Positions 7,373 through 15,562 of a DNA stretch of 23,343 nt are shown piece after piece. This DNA is from an uncultured Clostridia bacterium (GTDB taxonomy: Bacteria > Bacillota > Clostridia > Christensenellales > Borkfalkiaceae): the NCBI GenBank assembly GCA_947630775.1, contig CANRIY010000010.1:1-23343 (forward strand), read 5' to 3'. Numbering within the stretch: the first letter of the stretch is position 1; every line of letters begins with the position of its first letter. The translations under genes and the position numbers were made by a program. The notes under the pieces were generated by a model, which saw only the letters and a program-made list of their open reading frames with translations, made no database searches and had not been told where the DNA came from.

Positions 7373-10069
7373 ATGGATATTCAGGAAAAAACAAATGTTA
7401 ATCTGGAAGAATGGAGACATTCTTTGAAATGGTATCAGGATAAGATCAACGAGACCTACGAGGATAAGATCCGTGAATGCCGCGAAAATGAACTGATTGC
7501 CGGCGAAGGTTCGGTGTGCCAGCTTGTGCCGTTGCCCGAATATGACGAAGAGTCGAATCTTGTCTATGATTACTTTTTGGATACGCTCGGTTACAGTTTT
7601 CTTACGGTCTTTGCCGAAACATATTGCGAAAGCGAGCATAGAAAGGTGGACGATTCGGGGGATGCAGGCGCGCTTTTACGCCAGTTCAATCTTTACCGCA
7701 TCGATTTTTTGAAGAATCTCAATCTTTTAGATAGTCTTACCCTTAAATTATGCGATTACAATATCGATCCGTCCGTTTTTCGTTACGGTTTTGATACCCG
7801 TCGCGCGCGTGAGGCGTTTATTTGGCTCATGTGCACGTCGACGGGAGCAGAGCAACTCGATGTGCAAGATATCAACAGGCTCAAAACTTTTTATAAAGTC
7901 CAGATCGATCGTTACTTCCGCCGCAAAGGTAAATATTACGATCATAACGATATCGATAAACAATATGATTCTATTTTCAGTGAACTTGAAAAGCGCAGAG
8001 CAAGCAATTCGTATCGTTCGACGGTCACAAGGCTCTTGGAAAAGCTCAAAGAGAATTTGAAATCACTTATCAATGACACATATGACGTTTACGATTTGTT
8101 GAGCTTCTATCGGAATTATCTCGCCAATGCAGATATTTTGGAGGCATCCAAAGAGGATGTTGAAGCTTTGGGCCATGCGATCGACTTATCTATCGTTGTG
8201 CGGCAGATTTATTTGGAGCGCTTTTCCGCGTATTATAAAATGCCGGATTTGCAACTCGGGCACAGCGAATTTTCCGGTGCGCATTTTTCCCGCTCCAACA
8301 TTGCCAAGAGTAATTTTATCAATTCCAATTTCAAGTATGCGAAGCTCGATAATTCGATTGCGACCGAGTGCGAATTTTCCATTTGCAATTTTCTCTCCTG
8401 CGACGCCAAGGGCGCGACGCTTGATAATTGCACTTTTAATTATGCAAATATGTCCGGTATGGATTTGTCCAATGCATCCATCAACAATTCGTTGCTCAAT
8501 GCAGTTATTTTCCGCGACAGCCAATTGGACACTTCGGTCGGCTATGCGCAAGACTTGCTTTACGAGCAAGCGAAACTTGGTGCAGATGCGCTCAATAAGC
8601 GGATCAGTGAGCTGTCGGAGATGGGCAACGAGACGTGTGACGGGCTTTTGAAGGCGTTCGCCTATAATTTAACGCGCGATAGTCACGTCGATTCTTCTTC
8701 CTCCGGTACAAGTTTATGGGATTTGACATGCGGCCGGAACGATGATTATTCACCCAGCCTTTTCAAACTCGGCCCCGATGGACAAGGGGAGAGAGGCGTG
8801 CTGGAATTTCAGGGCGTAAGCGAAAAGAGTAAAGATCTTTTCGGTAAACTTCTGAAAATTTGTAAAGCGAAGATCATCGGAAGAGAGTTTCTCGACCAAT
8901 TGCGGAAAGCGGAGACCAAGGAGACCGCGGAGGCGCGTAAAAAACGTTTTGAAAATTACGGCAGGATCTGCTTTGAGCCTACAACGCTCCGAAATGCCAA
9001 TATTGTAAAGAGTATGCTTCCTCAAATCGATCTCAGTCATGTGGATATGCGCAGTGCGTCCTTTGAAAGGAGCGATTTAAGCAAGTGCCTTGCGTACTAT
9101 ACGGAGGCTGAAACAGCATACTTAGGGAAAGCGAATATCAACGGGGGGGAATTTTTCGACAGTAACTTCGATAACACGAATTTCTCTGAAGCAAGTTGTA
9201 TCGGTGCACGGTTCATTAACTGCAGGATGCACGCCGCAAATATGAATAAGGCGCTTGCCATCGGGATGTGTATCGTCAATACAGAGAGGACGATCCCCTT
9301 CTTGCAAGAATTGTTGATTAAAATCGATGTGGAACGCGATCCCGATCCCGGACTTGCCGATCTCACGGAAAATGTCCGTGACGACGAATATTTCAATAAA
9401 GAAAAAATGGATGTCGCGGACAGCAATTGGAGCGAAGCAATGGCTGCGCAGTCCATGTTCGTCGGCGTAAAAATGGACCGTTCGCGATTTTCCGCAACCG
9501 ATTTAAGCAATGCGTTGTACTTTAATTGTGCGGTTAGATGGGCTTCCTTTGAGCGCGCGGATATCTCGTACGGATTGTTGATCGGGTCTTCTTTTCACCA
9601 GTCGAGTTTCCGTGCGGCAACGCTATCCCAGTCGCACATTTATTCATGTGAATTTTCCGGATGCCGTATGAAAAATCTCACCTTCATCGGCGCGAGAGTA
9701 GATAAAGCGATTTTCTACGATAACGATTTCAGCGAAACAAATATTGCGCGCGGCAGCTTCAATAACTGTATGTTCAGGCGTTGTAATTTCAGCAAACTGA
9801 ATATTTCCAACACGGTTTTCAAGCATTGTACATTCTATGGGGTAGAATTTAAGGAATGCATCGGCGTCGATTCCGCGCAGTTTGTTGATTGCATTTTCAT
9901 GGACGGAACGGATGTCGGGAAAGTGGATGTCGGGTTCGACGAGACTGCCGTTCCCAAGATCACGATCGGCAAGGACAAGATGTGTTTGGAAAGGACGCAT
10001 GTTTATATCAAAGGTTTAGAGATGTTCTCTAACTGCAAAAAGTTATCGATCGGAAGAACAAAGGAGTAA
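7373..10069 (+). CDS. Large pentapeptide-repeat protein
   Basis: 898 residues. Residues 1 to about 290 are mostly charged, helical-looking sequence with no recognised family. After that come three blocks of pentapeptide repeats (A/C/S-[DN]-[LFM]-x-x): about 292-395, 539-630 and 680-850, split by helical spacers. Such repeats fold into a four-sided beta-helix used for protein binding or DNA mimicry. The repeats are rich in Asn, Ser and Cys. No signal peptide or membrane helix is seen, so it is probably cytoplasmic. It lies between A1 (13-base gap) and T1 (2-base gap, with T1's AAAGGAG inside its 3' end), so it is translated together with the enzymes. It may be a scaffold, a regulator or the substrate of the flanking enzymes; the sequence cannot decide. 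Pentapeptide family is sure; function is not known. Confidence 0.8.
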   Translation: MDIQEKTNVNLEEWRHSLKWYQDKINETYEDKIRECRENELIAGEGSVCQLVPLPEYDEESNLVYDYFLDTLGYSFLTVFAETYCESEHRKVDDSGDAGALLRQFNLYRIDFLKNLNLLDSLTLKLCDYNIDPSVFRYGFDTRRAREAFIWLMCTSTGAEQLDVQDINRLKTFYKVQIDRYFRRKGKYYDHNDIDKQYDSIFSELEKRRASNSYRSTVTRLLEKLKENLKSLINDTYDVYDLLSFYRNYLANADILEASKEDVEALGHAIDLSIVVRQIYLERFSAYYKMPDLQLGHSEFSGAHFSRSNIAKSNFINSNFKYAKLDNSIATECEFSICNFLSCDAKGATLDNCTFNYANMSGMDLSNASINNSLLNAVIFRDSQLDTSVGYAQDLLYEQAKLGADALNKRISELSEMGNETCDGLLKAFAYNLTRDSHVDSSSSGTSLWDLTCGRNDDYSPSLFKLGPDGQGERGVLEFQGVSEKSKDLFGKLLKICKAKIIGREFLDQLRKAETKETAEARKKRFENYGRICFEPTTLRNANIVKSMLPQIDLSHVDMRSASFERSDLSKCLAYYTEAETAYLGKANINGGEFFDSNFDNTNFSEASCIGARFINCRMHAANMNKALAIGMCIVNTERTIPFLQELLIKIDVERDPDPGLADLTENVRDDEYFNKEKMDVADSNWSEAMAAQSMFVGVKMDRSRFSATDLSNALYFNCAVRWASFERADISYGLLIGSSFHQSSFRAATLSQSHIYSCEFSGCRMKNLTFIGARVDKAIFYDNDFSETNIARGSFNNCMFRRCNFSKLNISNTVFKHCTFYGVEFKECIGVDSAQFVDCIFMDGTDVGKVDVGFDETAVPKITIGKDKMCLERTHVYIKGLEMFSNCKKLSIGRTKE

Positions 10070-10071
10070 AG

Positions 10072-11415
10072 ATGGGAGAAATTATTACGCATGACGTTTT
10101 CATCAGTTATCGAAGCAAGGATTACGATATCGCCGCGCTGACGGAGGCATACCTTGGGCAACTCGGATACGATGTGTTCTGGGATGTGAATCTTAGAGAT
10201 GAGAGCATCCCCGATGAATCGTTCTCGCCCGTTCTCGAGGAAAATATTTGCAACTGCAAGGATTTTATTCTTATCATCACTGATCATACTTTTGCTAAGG
10301 ACAGAATATTTTCGCAGAAAGATTGGATCGCCCATGAGGTCGATCTTGCTCTCCGTTACGGGCGTCACATTGTTGCTTTTTTGTTAGACGGAACGCAGGT
10401 TCCCGCGGAAGAGGATCTTCCGGAGTCGATTCGGGCGTTGAAATCCGACAAGGAAATATATAAGTTTCCGATTGACAGAAAAACGTATAGCAAAGAGGAT
10501 ATTTTCCGTGAGCTCCACAAAAGACTGCGTTCCAACCCCGTGTTCCGCACTTCGCAGGATGAAAATCAAATCGGCGGGGGTGTATACAATGCGGGAGATG
10601 CAATCGAACGGGAAAGACTCCGTACACAAGGCGAAAACACATATAAGTTCGATATGCGTATTATCAACCGTATTCTGGAAGAGAATAAGGACGCCGTGTT
10701 CAATGTGCTCGACGTCGGCTGCGCACAGGGGTTTGTGGGGTACAGCCGTTTTTCCGATGAACGTTTCAAGACCGTGTTGGGTATCGATAAAAACAAAGAT
10801 TGTATTCTCTATGCAAGAAAAGAGCACCGCGGCACGAAATACAAATATGCAGAGATTGATTTGGAAAGTGCGGAGTTTGAAGACGATCTCGAATCGAAGA
10901 TGCTCGATATGGAGATTGAAAAGTTCGACATTGTCTTCGCCGCCCTATCGTTGCACTTTTTGAAAGATCCGATGGGTGGACTTCTTCGTCTGCGGAATTT
11001 CATGAAACCGGGTGGTTATATCATCATCCGCGGTTCGAGCGATGAGACGAAAATCGCCAATTCCGATGCCGATACGGCACTCATTAGACAAATTGTCGAG
11101 CGGACATATGCGCTCCCCGGCGTCGCGGACCGCAAAAACGGGAGCAAGATATATAACTGGCTATGTTCTACGGGATTTGAAAATGTGCGGATATATAGTT
11201 CCATGCGGGATACGTCTGGAATGAAACCCAGCGAGAAGAACAATCTCTTCAAGGAAAGCTTCGGATGGCGCTTGGACGCCGTTAAGAGTCTCGAGGGCGA
11301 GCACTCGGGACGTTACAGAAAAATGGAAGAGGGATTAAAAAAACTTGAGCGAAGGTTCTATGATCCTTCTTTCTGGTATTGTGAGTACGATTATATCGGC
11401 GTCGGCAGATTTTAA
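10072..11415 (+). CDS. TIR domain / SAM-dependent methyltransferase fusion T1
   Basis: 447 residues. Residues 6-150 form a TIR domain: strand A HDVFISYRSKD, the LRDESIPDESF segment as BB-loop region, and E89 in DWIAHEVDLAL at the place of the NADase glutamate. A linker leads to a class I methyltransferase: motif I LDVGCAQG (D214), the acidic end of strand 2 in VLGIDKNKD, the motif IV region FDIVFAALSLHFL, and the KPGGYIIIRG strand, followed by a C-terminal helical part ending DPSFWYCEYDYIGVGRF. TIR fused to a methyltransferase is not an arrangement I know from described defence systems. The start is placed at the ATG 2 bases after the upstream stop, with a good AAAGGAG. TIR and methyltransferase calls are firm; the methyl acceptor is unknown. 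Confidence 0.85.
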   Translation: MGEIITHDVFISYRSKDYDIAALTEAYLGQLGYDVFWDVNLRDESIPDESFSPVLEENICNCKDFILIITDHTFAKDRIFSQKDWIAHEVDLALRYGRHIVAFLLDGTQVPAEEDLPESIRALKSDKEIYKFPIDRKTYSKEDIFRELHKRLRSNPVFRTSQDENQIGGGVYNAGDAIERERLRTQGENTYKFDMRIINRILEENKDAVFNVLDVGCAQGFVGYSRFSDERFKTVLGIDKNKDCILYARKEHRGTKYKYAEIDLESAEFEDDLESKMLDMEIEKFDIVFAALSLHFLKDPMGGLLRLRNFMKPGGYIIIRGSSDETKIANSDADTALIRQIVERTYALPGVADRKNGSKIYNWLCSTGFENVRIYSSMRDTSGMKPSEKNNLFKESFGWRLDAVKSLEGEHSGRYRKMEEGLKKLERRFYDPSFWYCEYDYIGVGRF

Positions 11416-11430
11416 GAAGATGGAGTGGAA

Positions 11431-13740
11431 ATGGAGAATTTATATTGGGTCGGATCGAGAAAATCGGACATTATTGATACAGGGGACCTATTCCGTGATT
11501 GCATCGCGCTTTACGGAGATAGCCGCTATTGTTTAACCGAGCAAGCGAAGATCCGTATTGACAACAACACGGGAAGCGCGGAGCGGGACGCGTTCATCCT
11601 CTCTAATATTGAAAGCATCGTGCGAAGCGATCCGTCCGCCCGCTTCTGTTTTTATGATCCCTCTTGGGCGTATGAGATCCGCGGACTTGAGGCTTACCGC
11701 AACAGGTTTGTATGCCTGAACAGGGCGGATCTTTACGAAAAATTTAACAATAAGATCGCATTTTATGAGATGGTCCGCGGGATCGTTCCTACCTTTTACC
11801 GCGGGGTCTTCAAGGGGGCGGAGTGTTCCTACGGGGAGCTTTGCGAAAGATTCCGCTGCAAGAGGGGCTCATTTATCGTACAGGAACCGATTTCAAACGG
11901 CGGCCACGGGACGTATCGCCTCAACGGGAGAAACAAGCTGCGGATCGCGGCGAAACTTGATCCGCAGGGACGGTATCTCGTTTCGGAGTATTATGCCGAC
12001 AGCGTGCCCGTCAACATGCATATGATTGTAACCGACTGCGGACCGGTACTGCTCCCCGGTTCGGTGCAGATCCTTCGCCCGGAGCACGACCGTCTCATCT
12101 ATCGTGGCGCCGACTATGATACTTACCGACGGATCGGGCAGCCGTTACGGGAGGAGTTCGCGGAATATGTCCGTAAGATCGGAGAGACGGTGTGCCGCGA
12201 GGGATATCGCGGGGTTTGCGGCGTAGACGGCCTGATCGTAAACGGCAAGGTTTATTTTGTGGAATTTAATCCTCGGTTTCAAGGCTCCACTGCGGTGCTC
12301 AACAGAGCGCTTTCGGAGCAGGGGAGGCCGAGTGTACAAAAACTCAATCTCGCCGCTTTCCGGGGGGAGACAATTCCGGGAGATGTAGATATTCCCGTGC
12401 CTTACAGTACATACAGCTACGTTTCCGCATGCGGCAGAGTTTTCGGAAATCATATTCTGAAAAACGCAAACGGTGAGGAGCGGATCGCCCAAATCGACCG
12501 CGACGGGTATACCGCTACCGAAAGGATGGCGAAGGGCCTTTATATGTTTCGCGTTACGCTGCATGGGAATATCACTTCGATCAACGAAGATGGCGGATTG
12601 TTTTACCACGAACATATCGTGGAGCCCAATGAAAGGTTGTATCGCAAAGTCTTGAAATTGGATCGCCTTGCCGTCAAGATTTCTCTCATGTCGTTGGGCG
12701 TGAAACTGACGGAACGGGCGAGGACATATCTTTTGAATAACGGCGGGATCCGTCCGGGTAACAACAATGCAGTAGACATGGACGTGCTGAACATGGTCGT
12801 GAATGCGCCATGCGATATTAGTTATATCGCGCTTACGCCGTTTACGATCGATCTTAGCGCGGACAACGAATTGCTTTTGAGCTATTACGGAAAATATTTG
12901 ACGGAAGTGAAACTCTATCCGTTGGATCCTTTGGGCGCCAAGAAAACGTCACGCGGGGTGCCGTACGATACGGTCGCATACCTTTCGACCGACCGTCTGC
13001 GCGTGCACATGACGAATGAGTGCATCTATAAACGTAAGAACATCGGTTGTAAATTCTGCAATATCGTTCCATGTGCCGATCCCATTTCGCTGGAAGATGT
13101 CCGTGAAGTTGTCAACGACTATGTCGCCCATTCTCCTGCAGTGAAACACTTTTTGATCGGCGGGCAGTCCATGGATCAGAAAAGCGGTATGGAGGCCATT
13201 ACACAGATCGCACATATTATCCGCAGAGCGACGAAGGAGAAGCGGATCTATGTGATGGCGCTTCCGTATGACGAAGCTTCGATCAAGTCGCTTGTCGATG
13301 CGGGGATAGATGAACTTGCTTGCAATATTGAAATTTTCGATAAAGATCTGGCATTGAAATATATGCCCGGGAAAGGTGCGATCCCGCGTACGACTTACTA
13401 TCGTGTTCTTTCCTATGCCCATACGCTCCTGCCTGAGCCGGGAAGCGTGCGCGCGATGCTGATTTATGGATTGGAGCCCCGGAAAAGCTTTATCAAGGGC
13501 ATTGCGAAACTGGTGGAGCTGGGGATCCAACCTATTATATCTGTTTTCCGCCCGCTGCCCAATACGCCTCTGGAACACCTTATGGCGCCGCCTCTGATGA
13601 GCGTGTATGATTTGTATCTGAAAGCAGAGGCTTTATGCGAAAAATTCGGGCTGAGACTCGGGCCGGCCTGTGTATTCTGCCAAAATAATACGCTGAGCCT
13701 TCCGGAGAGCAATGCGCCGCTTCCCGATTTGGCGAAGTAG
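11431..13740 (+). CDS. ATP-grasp / radical SAM fusion protein A2 (paralogue of A1)
   Basis: 769 residues from the ATG at 11431, chosen because GGAG lies 5 bases upstream and the product MENLYWVGSRKSD lines up with A1; a GTG at 11425 in the same frame would add two residues. Same layout as A1: pre-ATP-grasp part, ATP-grasp with EPISNGGHGTYRL and D266/E278-F-N280-P-R282, shared middle domain, radical SAM with CX8CX2C (C531, C540, C543), GGQS, YMPGKGAIPR, SVFRPLPNTPLEHL and GPACVFCQNNTLSLPE (C747, C750). Its ATP-grasp half keeps the usual pre-loop Lys region (NNKIAFYEMVRG) better than A1. All key residues are kept in both copies, so both should be active, perhaps on different substrates. It follows T1 by 15 bases. 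Confidence 0.85.
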   Translation: MENLYWVGSRKSDIIDTGDLFRDCIALYGDSRYCLTEQAKIRIDNNTGSAERDAFILSNIESIVRSDPSARFCFYDPSWAYEIRGLEAYRNRFVCLNRADLYEKFNNKIAFYEMVRGIVPTFYRGVFKGAECSYGELCERFRCKRGSFIVQEPISNGGHGTYRLNGRNKLRIAAKLDPQGRYLVSEYYADSVPVNMHMIVTDCGPVLLPGSVQILRPEHDRLIYRGADYDTYRRIGQPLREEFAEYVRKIGETVCREGYRGVCGVDGLIVNGKVYFVEFNPRFQGSTAVLNRALSEQGRPSVQKLNLAAFRGETIPGDVDIPVPYSTYSYVSACGRVFGNHILKNANGEERIAQIDRDGYTATERMAKGLYMFRVTLHGNITSINEDGGLFYHEHIVEPNERLYRKVLKLDRLAVKISLMSLGVKLTERARTYLLNNGGIRPGNNNAVDMDVLNMVVNAPCDISYIALTPFTIDLSADNELLLSYYGKYLTEVKLYPLDPLGAKKTSRGVPYDTVAYLSTDRLRVHMTNECIYKRKNIGCKFCNIVPCADPISLEDVREVVNDYVAHSPAVKHFLIGGQSMDQKSGMEAITQIAHIIRRATKEKRIYVMALPYDEASIKSLVDAGIDELACNIEIFDKDLALKYMPGKGAIPRTTYYRVLSYAHTLLPEPGSVRAMLIYGLEPRKSFIKGIAKLVELGIQPIISVFRPLPNTPLEHLMAPPLMSVYDLYLKAEALCEKFGLRLGPACVFCQNNTLSLPESNAPLPDLAK

Positions 13741-13763
13741 TGGATATACGAATATATAAAAGG

Positions 13764-15122
13764 ATGAAAAACATTTTTCTTTCTTTCAAACATCATGATG
13801 ATTTTGGGGAACTGACGTCAGACTATTATAGGGCGGCGCGGTTGTATGACTTTTTGACGGAGCACCAATTCAACGTCTTTTTCAGCGCAAAATCGGTCGT
13901 GGCGAGCGGTGATTCCGACTATACCGCCTTGATCAACAAAGCATTGGATCAGGCGGATGTCTTGATTCTCGTTGCATCGTGTTATAATAATTGCACCTCA
14001 TGTTGGGTGAAATACGAATGGCAGAATTATTTTCAAGAGGTCATGAGTGGAAAAACGCACGGGTTGTTTCTCTCCTATATCGATGGGAATGTGAACGATT
14101 ATCCGAGAGAGATCAGGTCGCGGGAAGCCGTTTCGTGGAGCGATCCCAATGCAGAAGAGACCATATTAGAAATGATCTGCAACCATTTGGGAAAGAAAGA
14201 GGAGATACAACAAATATCGGATAAAACGACAAGGCGCGCAAAAGGGTCTTCGTACGGATACGAAATAGGAGACGAGAAGAATCGCCTGAAGGTGCAAGCG
14301 CGTCTTGAGAGCCGATATGACGATTCTATATTGAGTGAAATCATATCGAAACGCAGGAAGGACCCATTTTATATTCTTGATGTGGGTTGCTCATCCGGAT
14401 TTCTTACGGAGGTCTTATTTAAGAAATTTGAGGAAAACATTCGCGTTTTGGGTGTAGATAAATTTCGGGAGTGCATTGACGATTTTCGTACAAGATTTTC
14501 CGATTGCGATCATTTTTACGCGCATCAATTGGATCTTGATCGTCCGGGGTGGGAAGATGAATTGCATATTGCAATGGATAAGATCGGCATCCCGCATTTC
14601 GATCTTGTTTTTTGTTCGATGTCTCTGCATCATATGGCGGATAGTGCCGCGGTCATAAAAGCTCTGCGTGACTTCTTGTGCGATGATGGCCATATTTATG
14701 TGCGCACGAATGACGATGGCTTAAAAATGGCATACCCCGATCCGAATGATTTGCTCGGCACCATAATACGCATGTCAGAAAAGACGGATGGAATTTCGGA
14801 TCGTTTTCACGGAAGGAAGATATTTTCGGAGCTCTACAATGCCGGTTATAAAAATATAAGCATACAACACCATAGCGTGGATACAGCCGGCAAGACCGAA
14901 GAAGAGAGAAAATTGATTTTCGAAAATGTATTTTCATGGCGCGAAAATTACTTTCGTCAGCAAGTTTACGAGATGACAAAGGCAAACAAAACCGATTCGC
15001 TTATTTCAAGCATGAAAGCATATGAGCGAATTGTAGACGCAGTTAAAAAAGTGGAAAAATATTTTAAGGATCCTACCTTTTATTTTTGTTTTTTTATAAC
15101 TACGGCAATTGCCCAAAAATAA
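13764..15122 (+). CDS. TIR domain / SAM-dependent methyltransferase fusion T2 (paralogue of T1)
   Basis: 452 residues from the ATG at 13764 (MKNIFLSFKHHDD). A GTG at 13740 overlapping the A2 stop by one base (TAGTG) would add 8 residues and allow coupling; neither start has a well-spaced ribosome binding site. The TIR part is diverged: strand A NIFLSFKH, and E85 in WVKYEWQNYF as the likely catalytic position. The methyltransferase has motif I LDVGCSSG (D206), strand 2 VLGVDKFRE, FDLVFCSMSLHHM and a DDGHIYVRT strand. It ends with DPTFYFC, matching DPSFWYC of T1, so the C-terminal region is shared as well. The SLHFL/SLHHM segment after motif IV resembles small-molecule methyltransferases of the UbiE/Coq5 type more than DNA methyltransferases. 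Last gene of the operon. Confidence 0.8.
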   Translation: MKNIFLSFKHHDDFGELTSDYYRAARLYDFLTEHQFNVFFSAKSVVASGDSDYTALINKALDQADVLILVASCYNNCTSCWVKYEWQNYFQEVMSGKTHGLFLSYIDGNVNDYPREIRSREAVSWSDPNAEETILEMICNHLGKKEEIQQISDKTTRRAKGSSYGYEIGDEKNRLKVQARLESRYDDSILSEIISKRRKDPFYILDVGCSSGFLTEVLFKKFEENIRVLGVDKFRECIDDFRTRFSDCDHFYAHQLDLDRPGWEDELHIAMDKIGIPHFDLVFCSMSLHHMADSAAVIKALRDFLCDDGHIYVRTNDDGLKMAYPDPNDLLGTIIRMSEKTDGISDRFHGRKIFSELYNAGYKNISIQHHSVDTAGKTEEERKLIFENVFSWRENYFRQQVYEMTKANKTDSLISSMKAYERIVDAVKKVEKYFKDPTFYFCFFITTAIAQK

Positions 15123-15231
15123 CTGCGTCTGGGTCTCGGACATGGGTGCCTCGGAATTTGTCAAATGTGCAGATATTTACACTGCGGTCCCTTGGAAAAA
15201 TGAAAAACTATGTTTTACATGTCAGTCTTCT

Positions 15232-15258
15232 GCGGCGCCGGCTTCATCCCGGCGCCGC
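15232..15258. other. Perfect GC-rich hairpin downstream of the operon
   Basis: GCGGCGCCGG (15232-15241) and CCGGCGCCGC (15249-15258) form ten pairs, all G-C, around CTTCATC. There is no T-run on either side, so it is not a standard intrinsic terminator, though it could slow RNA polymerase or protect the 3' end of the operon mRNA. Confidence 0.6.
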
Positions 15259-15309
15259 TCGGTTCATGGTTGCCTGAATTGAAAATCTTTGGGAATACCC
15301 GACAACCGA

Positions 15310-15339
15310 TTGACGAAACTGTGCGATTTGTGATATAGT
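15310..15339 (+). promoter_or_regulatory. Promoter of the candidate small RNA
   Basis: TTGACG (15310-15315) and TATAGT (15334-15339) are spaced by 18 bp. The predicted start near 15346 falls exactly at the base of the structured RNA described next. Confidence 0.6.
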
Positions 15340-15345
15340 TTCCAT

Positions 15346-15425
15346 GGATAGCGGACTTGCTCCTTTGAGGTTTTTGGTGGTACTTAAACTTATCACATGG
15401 AGCGCCTTGTTCGCTATCTTTTTTT
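15346..15425 (+). ncRNA. Candidate small RNA with own promoter and terminator
   Basis: Starting just after a good promoter, GATAGCGGA (15347-15355) pairs with TTCGCTATC (15410-15418), followed at once by seven T (15419-15425). Inside, GCTCC (15359-15363) pairs with GGAGC (15399-15403), and GTGGTA (15377-15382) pairs with TATCAC (15391-15396) as an apical hairpin. The result is one rod-like RNA of about 80 bases whose closing stem is its own terminator. No start codon with ribosome binding site lies inside, and I recognise no known RNA family (not SRP RNA, tmRNA, 6S, or a tRNA). It might instead be a transcription attenuator, but no gene starts soon enough downstream in a typical arrangement. 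Confidence 0.5.
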
Positions 15426-15444
15426 ATTCCCTTTGCCTCACATC

Positions 15445-15462
15445 TATTGTAATCTTACAATA
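15445..15462. promoter_or_regulatory. Perfect 18-bp dyad, possible operator
   Basis: TATTGTAA-TC-TTACAATA is a perfect palindrome with a 2-base centre, 35 bp upstream of the lipoprotein promoter's -35 box. Its size and AT-rich half-sites fit a dimeric regulator site. No regulator gene is in the window. Confidence 0.4.
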
Positions 15463-15497
15463 CAAAATGAAAATCTAAACATTTTTCTATTTACAGC

Positions 15498-15525
15498 TTG
15501 ACTTAACATAGTGAATATGTATAAT
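15498..15525 (+). promoter_or_regulatory. Promoter of the lipoprotein gene
   Basis: TTGACT (15498-15503) and TATAAT (15520-15525) with a 16-bp spacer, in AT-rich DNA, about 40 bp before the start codon at 15563. A second TATAAT (15535-15540) lies nearby but lacks a -35 box. Confidence 0.7.
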
Positions 15526-15562
15526 TTAAGTGTGTATAATTTCAAAGAAGGAGATGCGATGT

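Noticed and set aside
10072..15122. T1/T2 methyltransferases as a restriction-modification system
   Set aside because: No DPPY/NPPY or PC-type DNA methyltransferase motif and no endonuclease gene; motif layout fits small-molecule or protein methyltransferases better.
15232..15258. GC hairpin as an ordinary intrinsic terminator of the operon
   Set aside because: There is no T-run on either side, so I list it only as a hairpin.
15086..15277. Short + strand open frame of 63 codons crossing the end of T2
   Set aside because: No ribosome binding site and it overlaps T2. I considered that it might be a frameshifted tail of T2 at the T-run near 15090, but the extended product does not resemble the T1 end.
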